In this document: positions 18,300 to 27,266 of the stretch, piece after piece | Layout of the letters: each line of letters begins with the position of its first letter | Position numbering within the stretch: position 1 is the first letter of the stretch | Origin: Frondihabitans sp. Leaf304 | GTDB lineage: Bacteria; Actinomycetota; Actinomycetes; Actinomycetales; Microbacteriaceae | Assembly: GCF_001423105.1 (NCBI RefSeq) | Contig: NZ_LMNV01000002.1 | Coordinates: 1,877,270-1,941,269, forward strand | Length of the DNA stretch: 64,000 nucleotides | Direction of reading: 5' to 3' | Made by a program: the position numbers and the translations under genes | The notes under the pieces: generated by a model | Database searches by the model: none | Told to the model about the DNA's origin: nothing | The model's input: the letters and a program-made list of their open reading frames with translations, nothing else

Positions 18300-19309
18300 C
18301 CACCTCCGCCCCCGCATCCCTCTCCATCGCCGAGGTCGCCTCGCTCAGCAGGCGAGTGCTCGACGAGGTCGGCGAGCTCGTCGTCGGCATGCGCGAGCCG
18401 CTCGAGCTCGCGTTCGCCAGCATCCTCGCGGGTGGCCACGTTCTCTTCGAAGACGTCCCCGGGCTCGGCAAGACCCTGGCAGCCCGGAGCATCGCGCAGG
18501 CGACCGGTCTCGACTTCCGTCGTCTCCAGTGCACGCCCGACCTTCTCCCCGCCGACATCACCGGCTCGTTCCTGTACGCCCCCGCCACGTCGGAGTTCCT
18601 CTTCCGCCCGGGCCCGGTCTTCACGGGCCTGTTCCTCGCCGACGAGATCAACCGCACCTCCCCGAAGACGCAGTCCGCCCTACTCGAAGCGATGGCCGAG
18701 GGCCAGGTGACGGTCGAAGGCCAGAGCTTCCCGCTCCCCCATCCGTTCCACGTCATCGCGACCTCCAACCCCATCGAGTACGAGGGCACCTACGCCCTGC
18801 CCGAGGCGCAGCTCGACAGGTTCATGGTGCGCCTCTCGGTCGGCTACCCGAGCCGCGAGGGCGAGCAGAGAGTCCTCCTCAGCCGTGTGGCGCGACGCCG
18901 CGAAGTCGGGCGGATCGACGCGGTCATCGACCCCGAGACGCTCCTCGCCATGCAGGCCACGGTCGAGGGCGTGCACGTCGATCCCGACATCGCCCTCTAC
19001 TGCGTCGACCTCGCCACCGCGACCCGCGAGAACCGCGACATCCAGGTCGGCGCCTCCCCTCGCGGCGCCCAGGGTCTCATGCTCGTCGGCCGAGCTCGCG
19101 CCGTGATGGACGGCCGCGATTTCGTCACGCCCGAAGACGTCAAGGCGGCGGCCATCCCCGTCCTCGCGCACCGGGTGTCGCTCACCCCCCAGGCCTGGGC
19201 CAATGGCGTCGACGCCGCCCAGGTCATCGGCTCGATCGTCTCGCGGGTCGCCGGGCCTCCGGCCGTGGGCCGGGCAACCGACCCCGTCGACTCCTCGACT
19301 CCTCGATGA
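18296..19309 (+). CDS. MoxR-family AAA+ ATPase
   Basis: A 337-residue AAA_3 ATPase. Walker A is VPGLGKT near residues 54-60 and Walker B is LADEINR near 112. Further conserved family blocks are TPDLLPADITGS, FRPGPVFTG and the sensor-1 region IATSNPIEYEGTYALPEAQ. MoxR proteins act with DUF58/VWA proteins as chaperones for cofactor insertion or complex maturation. It starts at a GTG overlapping the preceding stop and overlaps the DUF58 gene by 4 bp. Confidence 0.93.
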   Translation: MTTSAPASLSIAEVASLSRRVLDEVGELVVGMREPLELAFASILAGGHVLFEDVPGLGKTLAARSIAQATGLDFRRLQCTPDLLPADITGSFLYAPATSEFLFRPGPVFTGLFLADEINRTSPKTQSALLEAMAEGQVTVEGQSFPLPHPFHVIATSNPIEYEGTYALPEAQLDRFMVRLSVGYPSREGEQRVLLSRVARRREVGRIDAVIDPETLLAMQATVEGVHVDPDIALYCVDLATATRENRDIQVGASPRGAQGLMLVGRARAVMDGRDFVTPEDVKAAAIPVLAHRVSLTPQAWANGVDAAQVIGSIVSRVAGPPAVGRATDPVDSSTPR

Positions 19310-20634
19310 GCGACGCCCGACCCGGCGGGCACGCCGACCGCACCTCACTGCGGCCACGCTGGTCGCTCAATCCGGCGGTCGGGTACGCCGCCGCTGCCGC
19401 CGCGCTCCTGGCAGGCCTCGCCCTCGTCACCTCCCGCCCCGAGTTCGCCCTGATCGCCCTCCCACTCTTCGCCATCGTGGCGTTCGGGGTCGAGCGGAGG
19501 CCACGCCGCTCCGAGGTCGTGACGACCACCACACGGCTGGCGCCCGACACGGATGCCACCGGTGTCGGCTACGACACCCGATTCGACCTCTCCGCCGATG
19601 TCGACGCCCTCGCCGTCGTCCTCGCCACCGCCGACGGAACGACGCACCGATTCGCTGTCACCCCCGAAACCGCGAGGCGCCTCATCGGAAAAGTGGCGGT
19701 CACGCACTCCGGGCCGCAAGAGATCCTGCGGCTGCACTACTCGGCGCTGGGCGCCGCCGGCGCCGCCTTCACCTCACCCGACGCGGGCCCCGCAAGCTCC
19801 CGTCTGGTGCCACCGCCGCGACTCCCCATCGACAGCCTTCCGCTGCCCCAGAGAGTGGTGGGCATCACCGGGGCTCACGACTCCGCGACGCCGGGCGATG
19901 GCGGCGAGTTCCGCGATGTCGCGCTCTTCGCACCGGGCGATCGGCTCCGGCGAATCGACTGGAAGGTCACTGCCCGGAGGGCGCAGCTCCCCGGCGACCT
20001 CTACGTCCGCCGGACGTTCTCGACAGCTGACGCGATCGTCATGCTCGTCATCGACGACCGAGACGAGGTGAGCGCCGACATCTCTCGGTGGTCCGGGTCA
20101 AAAGGGCCCCTGACCTCCACGACGTCTCTCGACCTCGCTCGCGAAGCGGCGGCCTCATTGGCTTCTGCCTATCTTGCAGCGGGCGATCGGGTCGGGATGC
20201 GCGACCTCGCCGGCACGGCGCGCTCGGTGGAGCCCGGGGGCGGCACGCGGCATCTGCAGCGCCTCCAGACCACAATCGCCACCGCGGCTCCGACCGGGCG
20301 CCCCGTGAAGACGACCCGCACGCCCATCGTCCCCGCCTCGGCACTCGTGGTCGTGATCTCGTCGTTCCTCGACGACCTCGCAGCCACCATGGCGGTGACC
20401 TGGGCCTCGACAGGCCATCGCGTTCTTGCCATCGACACGCTGCCCCAGGTCGACGTGGCCGCCGCAAGCCGCGAGGAGCGCACCGCGTTCCAGCTTCTGA
20501 TGCTCGAACGCACCAGTCGTCTCGACGGCATGACAGCCTCCGGCGTCGAGCCCGTCCGCTGGGATGCCGCTCCCGGCTCCGCCGTGCCAGCCGTGCGACT
20601 GCGCGCCCTCACCCGCCCGCGGCGGATCCGATGA
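19306..20634 (+). CDS. DUF58 domain protein
   Basis: A 442-residue protein with two N-terminal membrane helices (about residues 24-62), an extracytoplasmic beta domain, and the DUF58 block RRIDWKVTARRAQLPGDLYV near residue 215. A VWA-like C-terminal half follows, although the metal site is not obvious. DUF58 proteins pair with MoxR ATPases. The start overlaps the moxR stop as ATGA and the end overlaps the next membrane-protein gene likewise. Confidence 0.88.
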   Translation: MSDARPGGHADRTSLRPRWSLNPAVGYAAAAAALLAGLALVTSRPEFALIALPLFAIVAFGVERRPRRSEVVTTTTRLAPDTDATGVGYDTRFDLSADVDALAVVLATADGTTHRFAVTPETARRLIGKVAVTHSGPQEILRLHYSALGAAGAAFTSPDAGPASSRLVPPPRLPIDSLPLPQRVVGITGAHDSATPGDGGEFRDVALFAPGDRLRRIDWKVTARRAQLPGDLYVRRTFSTADAIVMLVIDDRDEVSADISRWSGSKGPLTSTTSLDLAREAAASLASAYLAAGDRVGMRDLAGTARSVEPGGGTRHLQRLQTTIATAAPTGRPVKTTRTPIVPASALVVVISSFLDDLAATMAVTWASTGHRVLAIDTLPQVDVAAASREERTAFQLLMLERTSRLDGMTASGVEPVRWDAAPGSAVPAVRLRALTRPRRIR

Positions 20635-21179
20635 GCGACACGAACCGGGGCCGTGCGACGCCCACGAGCTTTCCCGACATCGGACCGACCGTTCCCGCCC
20701 TCGCCCTCTCCGCGCTGACGTTCATCGCCGGAGCGGGCGCCGGCTTCCTCGTGCTCGGGGTGAGCGGCTGGCTCGTGGTGGCCCTGCTGCTTGCGCTCGG
20801 TGCAGCGGCCGTGCCCCGCGGCCCCTTCGCCGCGATACTGATCGTGCTGCTCGCGGTCGCGCTGGTGGCGGGCGGTCGGCCCGGCTACGCGCCACCGCTG
20901 ATCGGGCTGCTGGCAGCGGGGCACCTGCTGGTCGCTGTCGGATCCTTGTCTGCGTGGCTCCCCCGCCGGGCTTCAGTGCAGCTCGCTGTGCTGCGGCGCC
21001 CGCTGCTCCGCTATCTGGTCGTGCAGGTGGCAGCGCAGATCGTCGCCTTCGCGGTGCTCGCGCTCATCCGCCCGGCCGGCGCTGAGGCGGGCTCGGTGTG
21101 GCTCGGGCTCGTCGGCGCGATCGCCGCACTCGCTCTCGCGGCCGTCGCAGCACCCCTGCTGCTGCGGCCCGCGCGCTGA
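20631..21179 (+). CDS. Hypothetical integral membrane protein
   Basis: A 182-residue, very hydrophobic protein with about five to six predicted helices rich in Ala, Leu and Val. It closes the MoxR operon with a 4-bp overlap. No named domain is visible. A family D palindrome lies 33 bp after the stop and may stabilise or end the transcript. Confidence 0.7.
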   Translation: MSDTNRGRATPTSFPDIGPTVPALALSALTFIAGAGAGFLVLGVSGWLVVALLLALGAAAVPRGPFAAILIVLLAVALVAGGRPGYAPPLIGLLAAGHLLVAVGSLSAWLPRRASVQLAVLRRPLLRYLVVQVAAQIVAFAVLALIRPAGAEAGSVWLGLVGAIAALALAAVAAPLLLRPAR

Positions 21180-21211
21180 CGGCCGCTCGCAAGGCCCAAC
21201 TCGATGGGCGA

Positions 21212-21274
21212 GGCGCCCCCGGTTGGCCAGACAACCCCCAAATGCCGGGCCCGATCAGGCCGAACGGGGGTGCG
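21212..21274. repeat. Palindromic element, family D, copy D1
   Basis: A 63-bp element with 17-bp imperfect inverted arms (left begins GGCGCCCCCGG, right ends GGGGGTGCG) and an internal AACCCCCAAATGCC. The copy at 36212-36274 has the same length, the same arm spacing and the same internal AACCCCCA(A/G)ATGCC. Confidence 0.8.
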
Positions 21275-21300
21275 TCACGGCACGTGACCCAGGCACCCAG

Positions 21301-22188
21301 CTACAGCGAGGCGGGCACCTTGTAGAACCAGACCTTGGCGCCCGGGTGATCTTTCGTGATCGCCGTGTCGAGGTCGCGGTAGTCGTAGTCGAGGTTGTGC
21401 CCGACGAGCGAGATCTTCGAGCCGTCGATGGCGGAGACGATCATCACGTGGTCAGGAACGTCGTTGTTGTTCCAGTCGAAGTACGCGAGATCGCCGACCG
21501 AGAGTTGAGAGCGCTGGTCGGCCGTGAGCGGGGTGAACCCGAGCGAGGGGTTGGCCTTGAGGTAGTTGTCGAAGGCGGGTGCGTACCCCCACGTCTCGCT
21601 GTGACCCGACGAGTTGTAGTGCCAGGAGTCATTCTGCGCGAGGCCCCGGGCATCGAGCGCCTGGCTGACGAAGTTCTGGCAGTCGCCACCGACCGAGTTG
21701 AAGTCGAGGTACGAGGCGTTGTAGGTCGGGGCGTTCCAGTGCGCGAACGCGTACTGCATCTCGCGGTCGACGCCCGACGAGACCTTCCAGGTGTACGACG
21801 CGGTGGCGGCGGCGCTGACCGCCTTCGACCCGGCGTACGCGACGACGTCGCCACTCGCCGGCTGGTAGTCGACCGATCGCGGAACGACCGCGGTCACCTT
21901 GGAGTCGCTGACCACCTTCACATCGGTTGCGTCTTGCCTGCCGATCTTGACGCGATCGACGGCACCGAGGTTCGACCCCGTGAGAGTGATCGTGGTGCCG
22001 CCCGTGACTCCGCCCACGACGGGCGAGACCTTCGAGACGGCGGCGGCTGCCGGTGTGGCGGACGCCCTGGGAGTGCCCTGGCCGAGGGTGGCGGGTGCGC
22101 TCACTCCGTTCGACCCGGCCGTGCAGCCAGCGAGGAGTGACACGGCGACCACCGTCACGATCAGGGTGGGGGCGATCCTTCTCGGCAT
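21301..22188 (-). CDS. Secreted lipoprotein with IPT and amidase domains
   Basis: A 295-residue protein with a signal peptide and lipobox LLAGC near residue 21, so it is probably anchored outside the membrane. Residues about 52-135 form an IPT/TIG Ig-like domain (GGTTITLTGSNLGAVDRV). The C-terminal half is an amidase_6-type papain-like domain: GGDCQNFVSQAL holds the catalytic Cys and DHVMIVSA the His region. The start at 22188 gives the signal peptide immediately; the open frame extends 17 residues further. A role in cell-wall or peptide hydrolysis is likely, but the substrate is unknown. Confidence 0.85.
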   Translation of the reverse strand: MPRRIAPTLIVTVVAVSLLAGCTAGSNGVSAPATLGQGTPRASATPAAAAVSKVSPVVGGVTGGTTITLTGSNLGAVDRVKIGRQDATDVKVVSDSKVTAVVPRSVDYQPASGDVVAYAGSKAVSAAATASYTWKVSSGVDREMQYAFAHWNAPTYNASYLDFNSVGGDCQNFVSQALDARGLAQNDSWHYNSSGHSETWGYAPAFDNYLKANPSLGFTPLTADQRSQLSVGDLAYFDWNNNDVPDHVMIVSAIDGSKISLVGHNLDYDYRDLDTAITKDHPGAKVWFYKVPASL

Positions 22189-22412
22189 GCAGCAGACTCC
22201 ACTCGTTTCGACGCCGTTCGGCGGGCGCCAGGCTATCACCGACGGTTTTGCGCCCCCTGGTCTCTGCCCAGGCCATTCGGGCCAAGGATCCCAGCGCTCG
22301 CGTGGTCAAATTCCTGGCAGTCATGTAAATTTGCACCGCACGCAAAGATTTGCGCGACCGCACCGCCGGCCGCCACCGCACCAGTCATCGCCACAGCACC
22401 AGAGAGAGTCAC

Positions 22413-24260
22413 ATGTCCCGGGCAGATACAGCCGCACCAGAAACGGCACCCGTCGAGAAGCAGGGCCTGATGAACCACAGGCAGATCCTGTTCGTCATCT
22501 TCGGCCTCATGGCAGGTATGTTCCTGTCGTCGCTCGACCAGACCATCGTCGGAACGGCGATCCGCACCATCGGCGACGACCTCCACGGTCTCGATCACCA
22601 GGCCTGGGTCACCACCGCCTACCTGATCTGCTCCACGATCTCGACGCCGATCTACGGAAAGCTCTCCGACCTCTTCGGTCGTCGACCGCTGTTCATCATC
22701 GCGATCGCGATCTTCATCCTCGGGTCGGCCGCCGCGTCGTTCTCCGATTCGATGTACATGCTCGCCGCCTTCCGCGGCCTGCAGGGCCTCGGTGCCGGTG
22801 GCCTCATGGCCCTCCCACTCGCGATCATGGGCGACATCCTCGCTCCTCGCCAGCGCGCGAAGTACCAGGGCTACTTCCTCGCCGTGTTCGGTATCTCGAG
22901 CGTCATCGGCCCGCTGATCGGCGGTCTCTTCGCCGGTGCGGACCAGATCCTCTTCATCACCGGATGGCGCTGGGTCTTCCTCCTGAACGTGCCCATCGGT
23001 GTCGTCGCGCTCTTCATCGTGGGCCGGTTCTTGCACATCCCCGGTCAGAGCCGCAAAGACAACATCCGCATCGACTGGTGGGGCGCCGCGATGGTCATCG
23101 TGTCGGCCGCGCCGCTCCTGCTGGTCGCCGAGCAGGGCCGCATCTGGGGCTGGGGCTCGCTCAACGCCTGGGTCTGCTACGTCATCGGCGGGCTGGGCAT
23201 CATCGCCTTCATTGTCGCCGAGCGCATGATGGGCGACGCCGCCCTGATCCCGCTGAAGCTCTTCAAGAGCCGCACCTTCTCGATGGCGACCATCCTCGGC
23301 GTCCTGGTCGGTTTCGGCATGTTCGGTGCGCTCCTCACCGTGCCGCTCTACCTGCAGCTCGTCAACGGGTCGACCCCCACCGAGTCGGGCTTCCAGATGC
23401 TCCCGATGATCCTCGGCCTCATGATCTCGTCGATCGTCTCCGGTCAGATCATCTCGCGCACCGGGCAGTACAAGATGTTCCCGCCGATCGGAACCGCGTT
23501 CATGATCCTCGGCTTCGCCTGGTTCTCGCAGGTGAGCTACGACAAGCCCTGGTACTACCTCTCGATCGGCATGGTGCTGGTCGGTCTCGGTCTCGGCCAG
23601 CTGATGCAGACGCTCACCCTCGCCTCGCAGAACTCGGTCGGACCGCGCGACATCGGTGTGGCCACGTCGTCGTCGACGTTCTTCCGTCAGATCGGCGGAA
23701 CCCTGGGCACAGCGGTGCTCTTCTCGGTGCTGTTCTCCCGTCTCTCGACGACGATTCCGGAGTCGTTCCAAGACAAGACGCTCGCCGCCGCCCAGCAGAA
23801 GGCCCTCGCCGACCCGTCGGTGCTCGCCGACCCGAACAACTCGAGTCTCATCGGGCTGCTCAAGAAGGCCGCGTCGGGCGACACCTCGGCTCTCGGCAAC
23901 GCCCTCAACGGCGACACGTCGTTCCTTAACAAGGCGGCACTGGCTCTCAAGGCGCCGTTCCTCGACGGATTCGCCAACGCGACAGTGACGGTCTTCACTA
24001 TCTCGCTGGTGGTCGTGGCCGTGGCATTCGTGCTGAGCTTCTTCCTCCGCCCGGCACCGCTCCGTACGCGCTCGGCCCTCGACGAAGCGGCCCACCAGGA
24101 CGCCACCGACGCTGCGGCATCCGACGCGCGTGACGCCGAAGAGACCGATCGGGCCGCCCTGGCCGCGCAGTCCGCCGCGAACACGATGGGCTCGCCGGTC
24201 TCGCCCGACACCGGAAGCATCCGGCTCCCAGGATCCGACAGCTCGACCTCACACCACTGA
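22413..24260 (+). CDS. DHA2-type MFS multidrug exporter (EmrB/QacA family)
   Basis: A 615-residue transporter with about 14 membrane helices. The family motif near helix 1 is LSSLDQTIVGTAIRTI, followed by YLICSTISTPIYGKLSDLFG (motif A) and QGLGAGGLMALPLAI (motif C-like). It uses the proton gradient to export drugs or toxic small molecules. A hydrophilic Asp/Ala-rich tail of about 60 residues follows the last helix. Start 22413 has AGAGAGAG upstream. No dedicated regulator is adjacent. Confidence 0.92.
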   Translation: MSRADTAAPETAPVEKQGLMNHRQILFVIFGLMAGMFLSSLDQTIVGTAIRTIGDDLHGLDHQAWVTTAYLICSTISTPIYGKLSDLFGRRPLFIIAIAIFILGSAAASFSDSMYMLAAFRGLQGLGAGGLMALPLAIMGDILAPRQRAKYQGYFLAVFGISSVIGPLIGGLFAGADQILFITGWRWVFLLNVPIGVVALFIVGRFLHIPGQSRKDNIRIDWWGAAMVIVSAAPLLLVAEQGRIWGWGSLNAWVCYVIGGLGIIAFIVAERMMGDAALIPLKLFKSRTFSMATILGVLVGFGMFGALLTVPLYLQLVNGSTPTESGFQMLPMILGLMISSIVSGQIISRTGQYKMFPPIGTAFMILGFAWFSQVSYDKPWYYLSIGMVLVGLGLGQLMQTLTLASQNSVGPRDIGVATSSSTFFRQIGGTLGTAVLFSVLFSRLSTTIPESFQDKTLAAAQQKALADPSVLADPNNSSLIGLLKKAASGDTSALGNALNGDTSFLNKAALALKAPFLDGFANATVTVFTISLVVVAVAFVLSFFLRPAPLRTRSALDEAAHQDATDAAASDARDAEETDRAALAAQSAANTMGSPVSPDTGSIRLPGSDSSTSHH

Positions 24261-24268
24261 CGATCTCG

Positions 24269-24327
24269 GCTCGCGAACGACGCCCCGGCCTACTCCTAGA
24301 GCGGCCGGGGCGTAGCTGGTTCGCGAC
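24269..24327 (+). terminator. Probable terminator of the MFS gene
   Basis: GCCCCGGCC and GGCCGGGGC form a strong stem, flanked by a second outer match CGCGAAC/GTTCGCG. It lies just after the exporter stop. There is no clear T-run. Confidence 0.6.
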
Positions 24328-24364
24328 AGGCGGCAGATGCGGCGGATGCGGCGGGGCGCGTGCG

Positions 24365-24461
24365 CCTGAGTTGAGGTGCACGGCGGATTCAGCTGCGGCT
24401 GCCGGATCCTGAATTCAGGTGCATTCGCCCTGCTGCCGTCGGCCACGCACCTGAACTCAGG
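24365..24461. promoter_or_regulatory. Three copies of a CCTGAATTCAGGTGC-like palindrome
   Basis: CCTGAGTTGAGGTGC (24365-24379), CCTGAATTCAGGTGC (24408-24422) and the inverted copy GCACCTGAACTCAGG (24447-24461) lie within 100 bp upstream of the flavin reductase gene. The core CCTGAATTCAGG is self-complementary, as in dimeric repressor operators. No regulator gene is adjacent, and it could also be a repeat family. Confidence 0.5.
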
Positions 24462-24586
24462 ACGTCGCACGTCGCGGTCCGGCGCAATCAGAACGTAACG
24501 AAACAGCGCGTCATTTAGCGGCCCGCGAAATCTAGATTCAACAATCGAGTGACAGCATGGAGCAACCGACTCGCGAAGGACGTTCC

Positions 24587-25090
24587 ATGGCTCTCACCCC
24601 GTACTCCCCGGATCCGCAGCTTCTGCGGACCACGTTCTCGTACTTCCCGTCCGGCGTCGTCGCCCTCGCCGCCGAGATCGAGGGCGCGCGAGAGGGTCTC
24701 GTCGCGTCGTCGTTCACCGTGGGCGTCTCGATGGATCCGCCCCTGGTGCTGTTCTCCGTGCAGAACACCTCGACCACCTGGCCGGTGCTGAAGCGCGCCG
24801 AGCGGATCGGCATCTCGGTGCTCGGCGAGACGCACGGACAGACCGCCCGGCAGATCGCGGCGAAAGACAAGGCGACCCGGTTCGAGAACCTCGAGCTCGA
24901 GACCAGCGAGCAGGGCGCCCTGTTCGTCAAGGGTTCCCCGGTGTGGCTCGAGACGAAGGCCTATGCCGAGTACCCGGCCGGCGACCACACGCTGATCCTG
25001 CTCGAGGTCACGGGCCTCTACGCCGACGCGAGCGTCGAGCCGCTCGTCTTCCACGGGTCTGCTTTCAAGCAGCTTCTGAAGACGGCCTAG
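24587..25090 (+). CDS. Flavin reductase-like domain protein
   Basis: A 167-residue flavin reductase-like (HpaC/split-barrel) protein that would reduce FMN or FAD with NAD(P)H for a partner monooxygenase. The block FPSGVVALAA near residue 20 and SSFTVGVSMDPPLVLFSV near 40 are typical. An earlier ATG at 24557 is possible, but GAAGGA stands 7 bp before the ATG at 24587, so I prefer that start. No obvious partner oxygenase is adjacent. It is convergent with, and overlaps by 4 bp, the methyltransferase gene. Confidence 0.85.
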   Translation: MALTPYSPDPQLLRTTFSYFPSGVVALAAEIEGAREGLVASSFTVGVSMDPPLVLFSVQNTSTTWPVLKRAERIGISVLGETHGQTARQIAAKDKATRFENLELETSEQGALFVKGSPVWLETKAYAEYPAGDHTLILLEVTGLYADASVEPLVFHGSAFKQLLKTA

Positions 25091-25935
25091 ACGAAGGTCG
25101 CGCCGGGCAGGCGCTTGCGGATCACGTCGATGGCCTCGGCGTTGCCGTCGACCAGGACGAAGCGCCGCCCCAGTTCGGCGGCCGCAGCGCCGGTCGTGCC
25201 GGATCCTGCGAAGAAATCGAGCACCCAGTCGCCCTCGCGGGTCGACGCTTGAATGATGCGGCGCAAGATTCCGAGAGGCTTCTGAGTCGGATACCCCGTC
25301 TTCTCTCGACCCGTCGGCGACACGATCGTGTGCCACCAGACGTCGGTCGGCAGCTTTCCGCGTGCCGCCTTCTCGGGAGTGACCAGCCCCGGCGCCATGT
25401 AGGGCTCGCGGTCGACGGCTGTCGAATCGAAGTGATACTTCGCCGGGTCTTTCACGTAGACGAGGATCGTGTCGTGCTTCGTCGGCCAGTGGCTGCGGCT
25501 CTTGGCGCCGTAGTCGTAGGCCCAAATTATCTCGTTGAGAAAAGACGCCCTACCGAAGAGCGCGTCGAGCAGCACCTTGGCGTAGTGCGCCTCGCGGTAG
25601 TCGAGGTGGAGGTAGAGGGTTCCATCGTCGGCGAGCAGGCGCCAGGCCTCGGCGAGCCGGGGTTCGAGAAACGACCAGTAGTCGTCGAAGCGGTCGTCGT
25701 ACTTCATCAGATCGCCACGGATGCGCTCGTACTGGACGCCCTTAAAGCCGGTCACCGCTCCGGTGCGCGACCCGCGGACGGAATGCGTCTCGTGACGGAA
25801 TTGGCTCCGACCGGTGTTGAACGGCGGGTCGAGGTAGACCACCGAGAAAGCGCCGTCGGGGAGGGCGGGAAGAACGTCGAGATTCTCGCCGTGGACGACG
25901 AGATCGGGTGACTCGGGGGTCCAGCTAACGGGCAT
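25087..25935 (-). CDS. Solitary DNA methyltransferase (N4/N6, beta-like order)
   Basis: A 282-residue amino-methyltransferase. The catalytic motif IV is VVYLDPPFNTG near residue 37 and the AdoMet motif I is DFFAGSGTTGAAAAELGR near residue 243, so IV precedes I as in the beta class. A variable region between them (residues about 60-210) would read the target. No restriction endonuclease gene is nearby, so it may be an orphan regulatory methylase. Start choice between GTG 25974 and ATG 25935 is open; the shorter keeps all motifs. The target sequence is unknown. Because GGATCC is over-abundant here, I suggest it as one candidate to test. Confidence 0.88.
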   Translation of the reverse strand: MPVSWTPESPDLVVHGENLDVLPALPDGAFSVVYLDPPFNTGRSQFRHETHSVRGSRTGAVTGFKGVQYERIRGDLMKYDDRFDDYWSFLEPRLAEAWRLLADDGTLYLHLDYREAHYAKVLLDALFGRASFLNEIIWAYDYGAKSRSHWPTKHDTILVYVKDPAKYHFDSTAVDREPYMAPGLVTPEKAARGKLPTDVWWHTIVSPTGREKTGYPTQKPLGILRRIIQASTREGDWVLDFFAGSGTTGAAAAELGRRFVLVDGNAEAIDVIRKRLPGATFV

Positions 25936-26031
25936 CCCCCTATTGTGGCCGTCTGCGGTGTCAGGGCCGACCACCCCTCATGATGGCCGCGCCGGAGCCT
26001 GCTTTCACGACAGCGGCGTATCGTTCACGGA

Positions 26032-26316
26032 ATGAGTGTGGAAGTGCGTCACGACGAAGCCCAAAACCAGTACACGATCCTCGACGGAGACCGACCGGTC
26101 GGGTTCGCCGCGTACCAGATCACCGGCAACGAAATCGCGTTCACTCACACCGAGGTCGACCCTTCGGAGCAGGGCAAAGGGCTCGCAGCGGTGCTCGTGC
26201 AGCACGCCCTCGACGATGTGGCCGCGAACACCGAATTCCGCGTCGTGCCCGCCTGCTCGTACGTCGAGATGTTCGTGAAGAAGAACGCGCAGTACGAAGA
26301 GCTCACCCGCCGCTAA
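26032..26316 (+). CDS. GCN5-related N-acetyltransferase (YidJ-type small)
   Basis: A 94-residue protein of the short GNAT-like family (PF14542 type). HTEVDPSEQGKGLAAVLVQHALDD near residues 39-60 matches the acetyl-CoA-binding region and CSYVEMFVKKN the C-terminal strand. Length is normal for this subfamily. The acceptor substrate is unknown. Confidence 0.85.
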   Translation: MSVEVRHDEAQNQYTILDGDRPVGFAAYQITGNEIAFTHTEVDPSEQGKGLAAVLVQHALDDVAANTEFRVVPACSYVEMFVKKNAQYEELTRR

Positions 26317-26423
26317 CGGTTCGGCCCCCTCTACCGATAGTGGCAGGAGGGTCGCCTCTCCCCGTTCGGGTCGCACCCGATTGCGGACTTACGCACGCAT
26401 CGCGCGTCGATCAGACTCACAGG

Positions 26424-27173
26424 GTGACCCTCGCCCATCAGCTCGCTCGTTTCGAGCTCATCCTCTCGTCGATCGACCCGGCTCTGCTCGCCTCGTTCGC
26501 GCCAGGCCTCGACGACGCCGGCGTCGAGTCACTCCGAGAGCAGATCGCGCCCAGGATCCTGAGCCCCCAGCTCGAGATCCTGTACCGCTGGCGCAGTGGC
26601 GGACCGCTGCCCCTCTTCTTCGGTCGCGCCCTCCGCTCCCCCGCGCTCATCGCGGCACACGAGTCGGCCGACGACGAGGCCCGTGTCGATGGCGTCGCCG
26701 CATTCACCGTGGCGCTCGAACCCCGGCACCGCGATCTCTGCGTGCTGCTCGACGATCTGACAGAGGCAGCGGAAGGCGCAGGATCCGGCGCCCACGCCCG
26801 TCGCACCGCCCTGACCTCCGCTGCTCCTCCCGCTCACGAACCCCCCGGTACTCCCGACGAGGCGACCCACACCGTCGAAGAACTCGTCTCGGCGAGCGAG
26901 ACCACCGACGTGGTCGGAACCGTGGAGGGCCGCATCACCGATCTGTGGAGTGCGACCGGCTACGCCGAATACCGCCTCGCCGACACGAGCGGAACCCTCG
27001 TGATCGGCATGCGCGACCTGAAGGCTGCGCCCGCGACCGGTCTCGGCGACGATGTCGTGATGACGGTGCGGATCCGCAAGGGAGCCGCCGCGATCACCGA
27101 ACCGATCGACCCGCGCAGGCCGTCCATCCTCGGTGCGGTTCCGGCTGAATACCTCGCCTATCGCGTGGCCTGA
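26424..27173 (+). CDS. Hypothetical protein
   Basis: A 249-residue protein from a GTG start. The N-terminal half is helical and contains LEILYRWRSGGPLPLFFGRA, loosely resembling SMI1/KNR4-type proteins. A Pro/Ala-rich linker (about residues 130-155) leads to a beta-rich C-terminal domain with repeated GT and DT turns that looks OB-fold-like. The ribosome site is poor. I do not assign a function. Confidence 0.6.
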   Translation: MTLAHQLARFELILSSIDPALLASFAPGLDDAGVESLREQIAPRILSPQLEILYRWRSGGPLPLFFGRALRSPALIAAHESADDEARVDGVAAFTVALEPRHRDLCVLLDDLTEAAEGAGSGAHARRTALTSAAPPAHEPPGTPDEATHTVEELVSASETTDVVGTVEGRITDLWSATGYAEYRLADTSGTLVIGMRDLKAAPATGLGDDVVMTVRIRKGAAAITEPIDPRRPSILGAVPAEYLAYRVA

Positions 27174-27266
27174 CCCGACCTGTTGACGCCTCGGCCGGGT
27201 TGCGCCTCGCCTGCTGCGGTCGGTTGGCGCCTCGCCTGACGCCGCCGGAGGGGTGGTCGAAGACGC

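Noticed and set aside
22236-24095. A 619-residue open frame on the minus strand
   Set aside because: It lies opposite the complete MFS exporter gene, consists of charged low-complexity sequence and is a shadow of that gene.
25087-25935. Restriction-modification system
   Set aside because: Only the methyltransferase is present; both neighbours (flavin reductase and GNAT) are unrelated.
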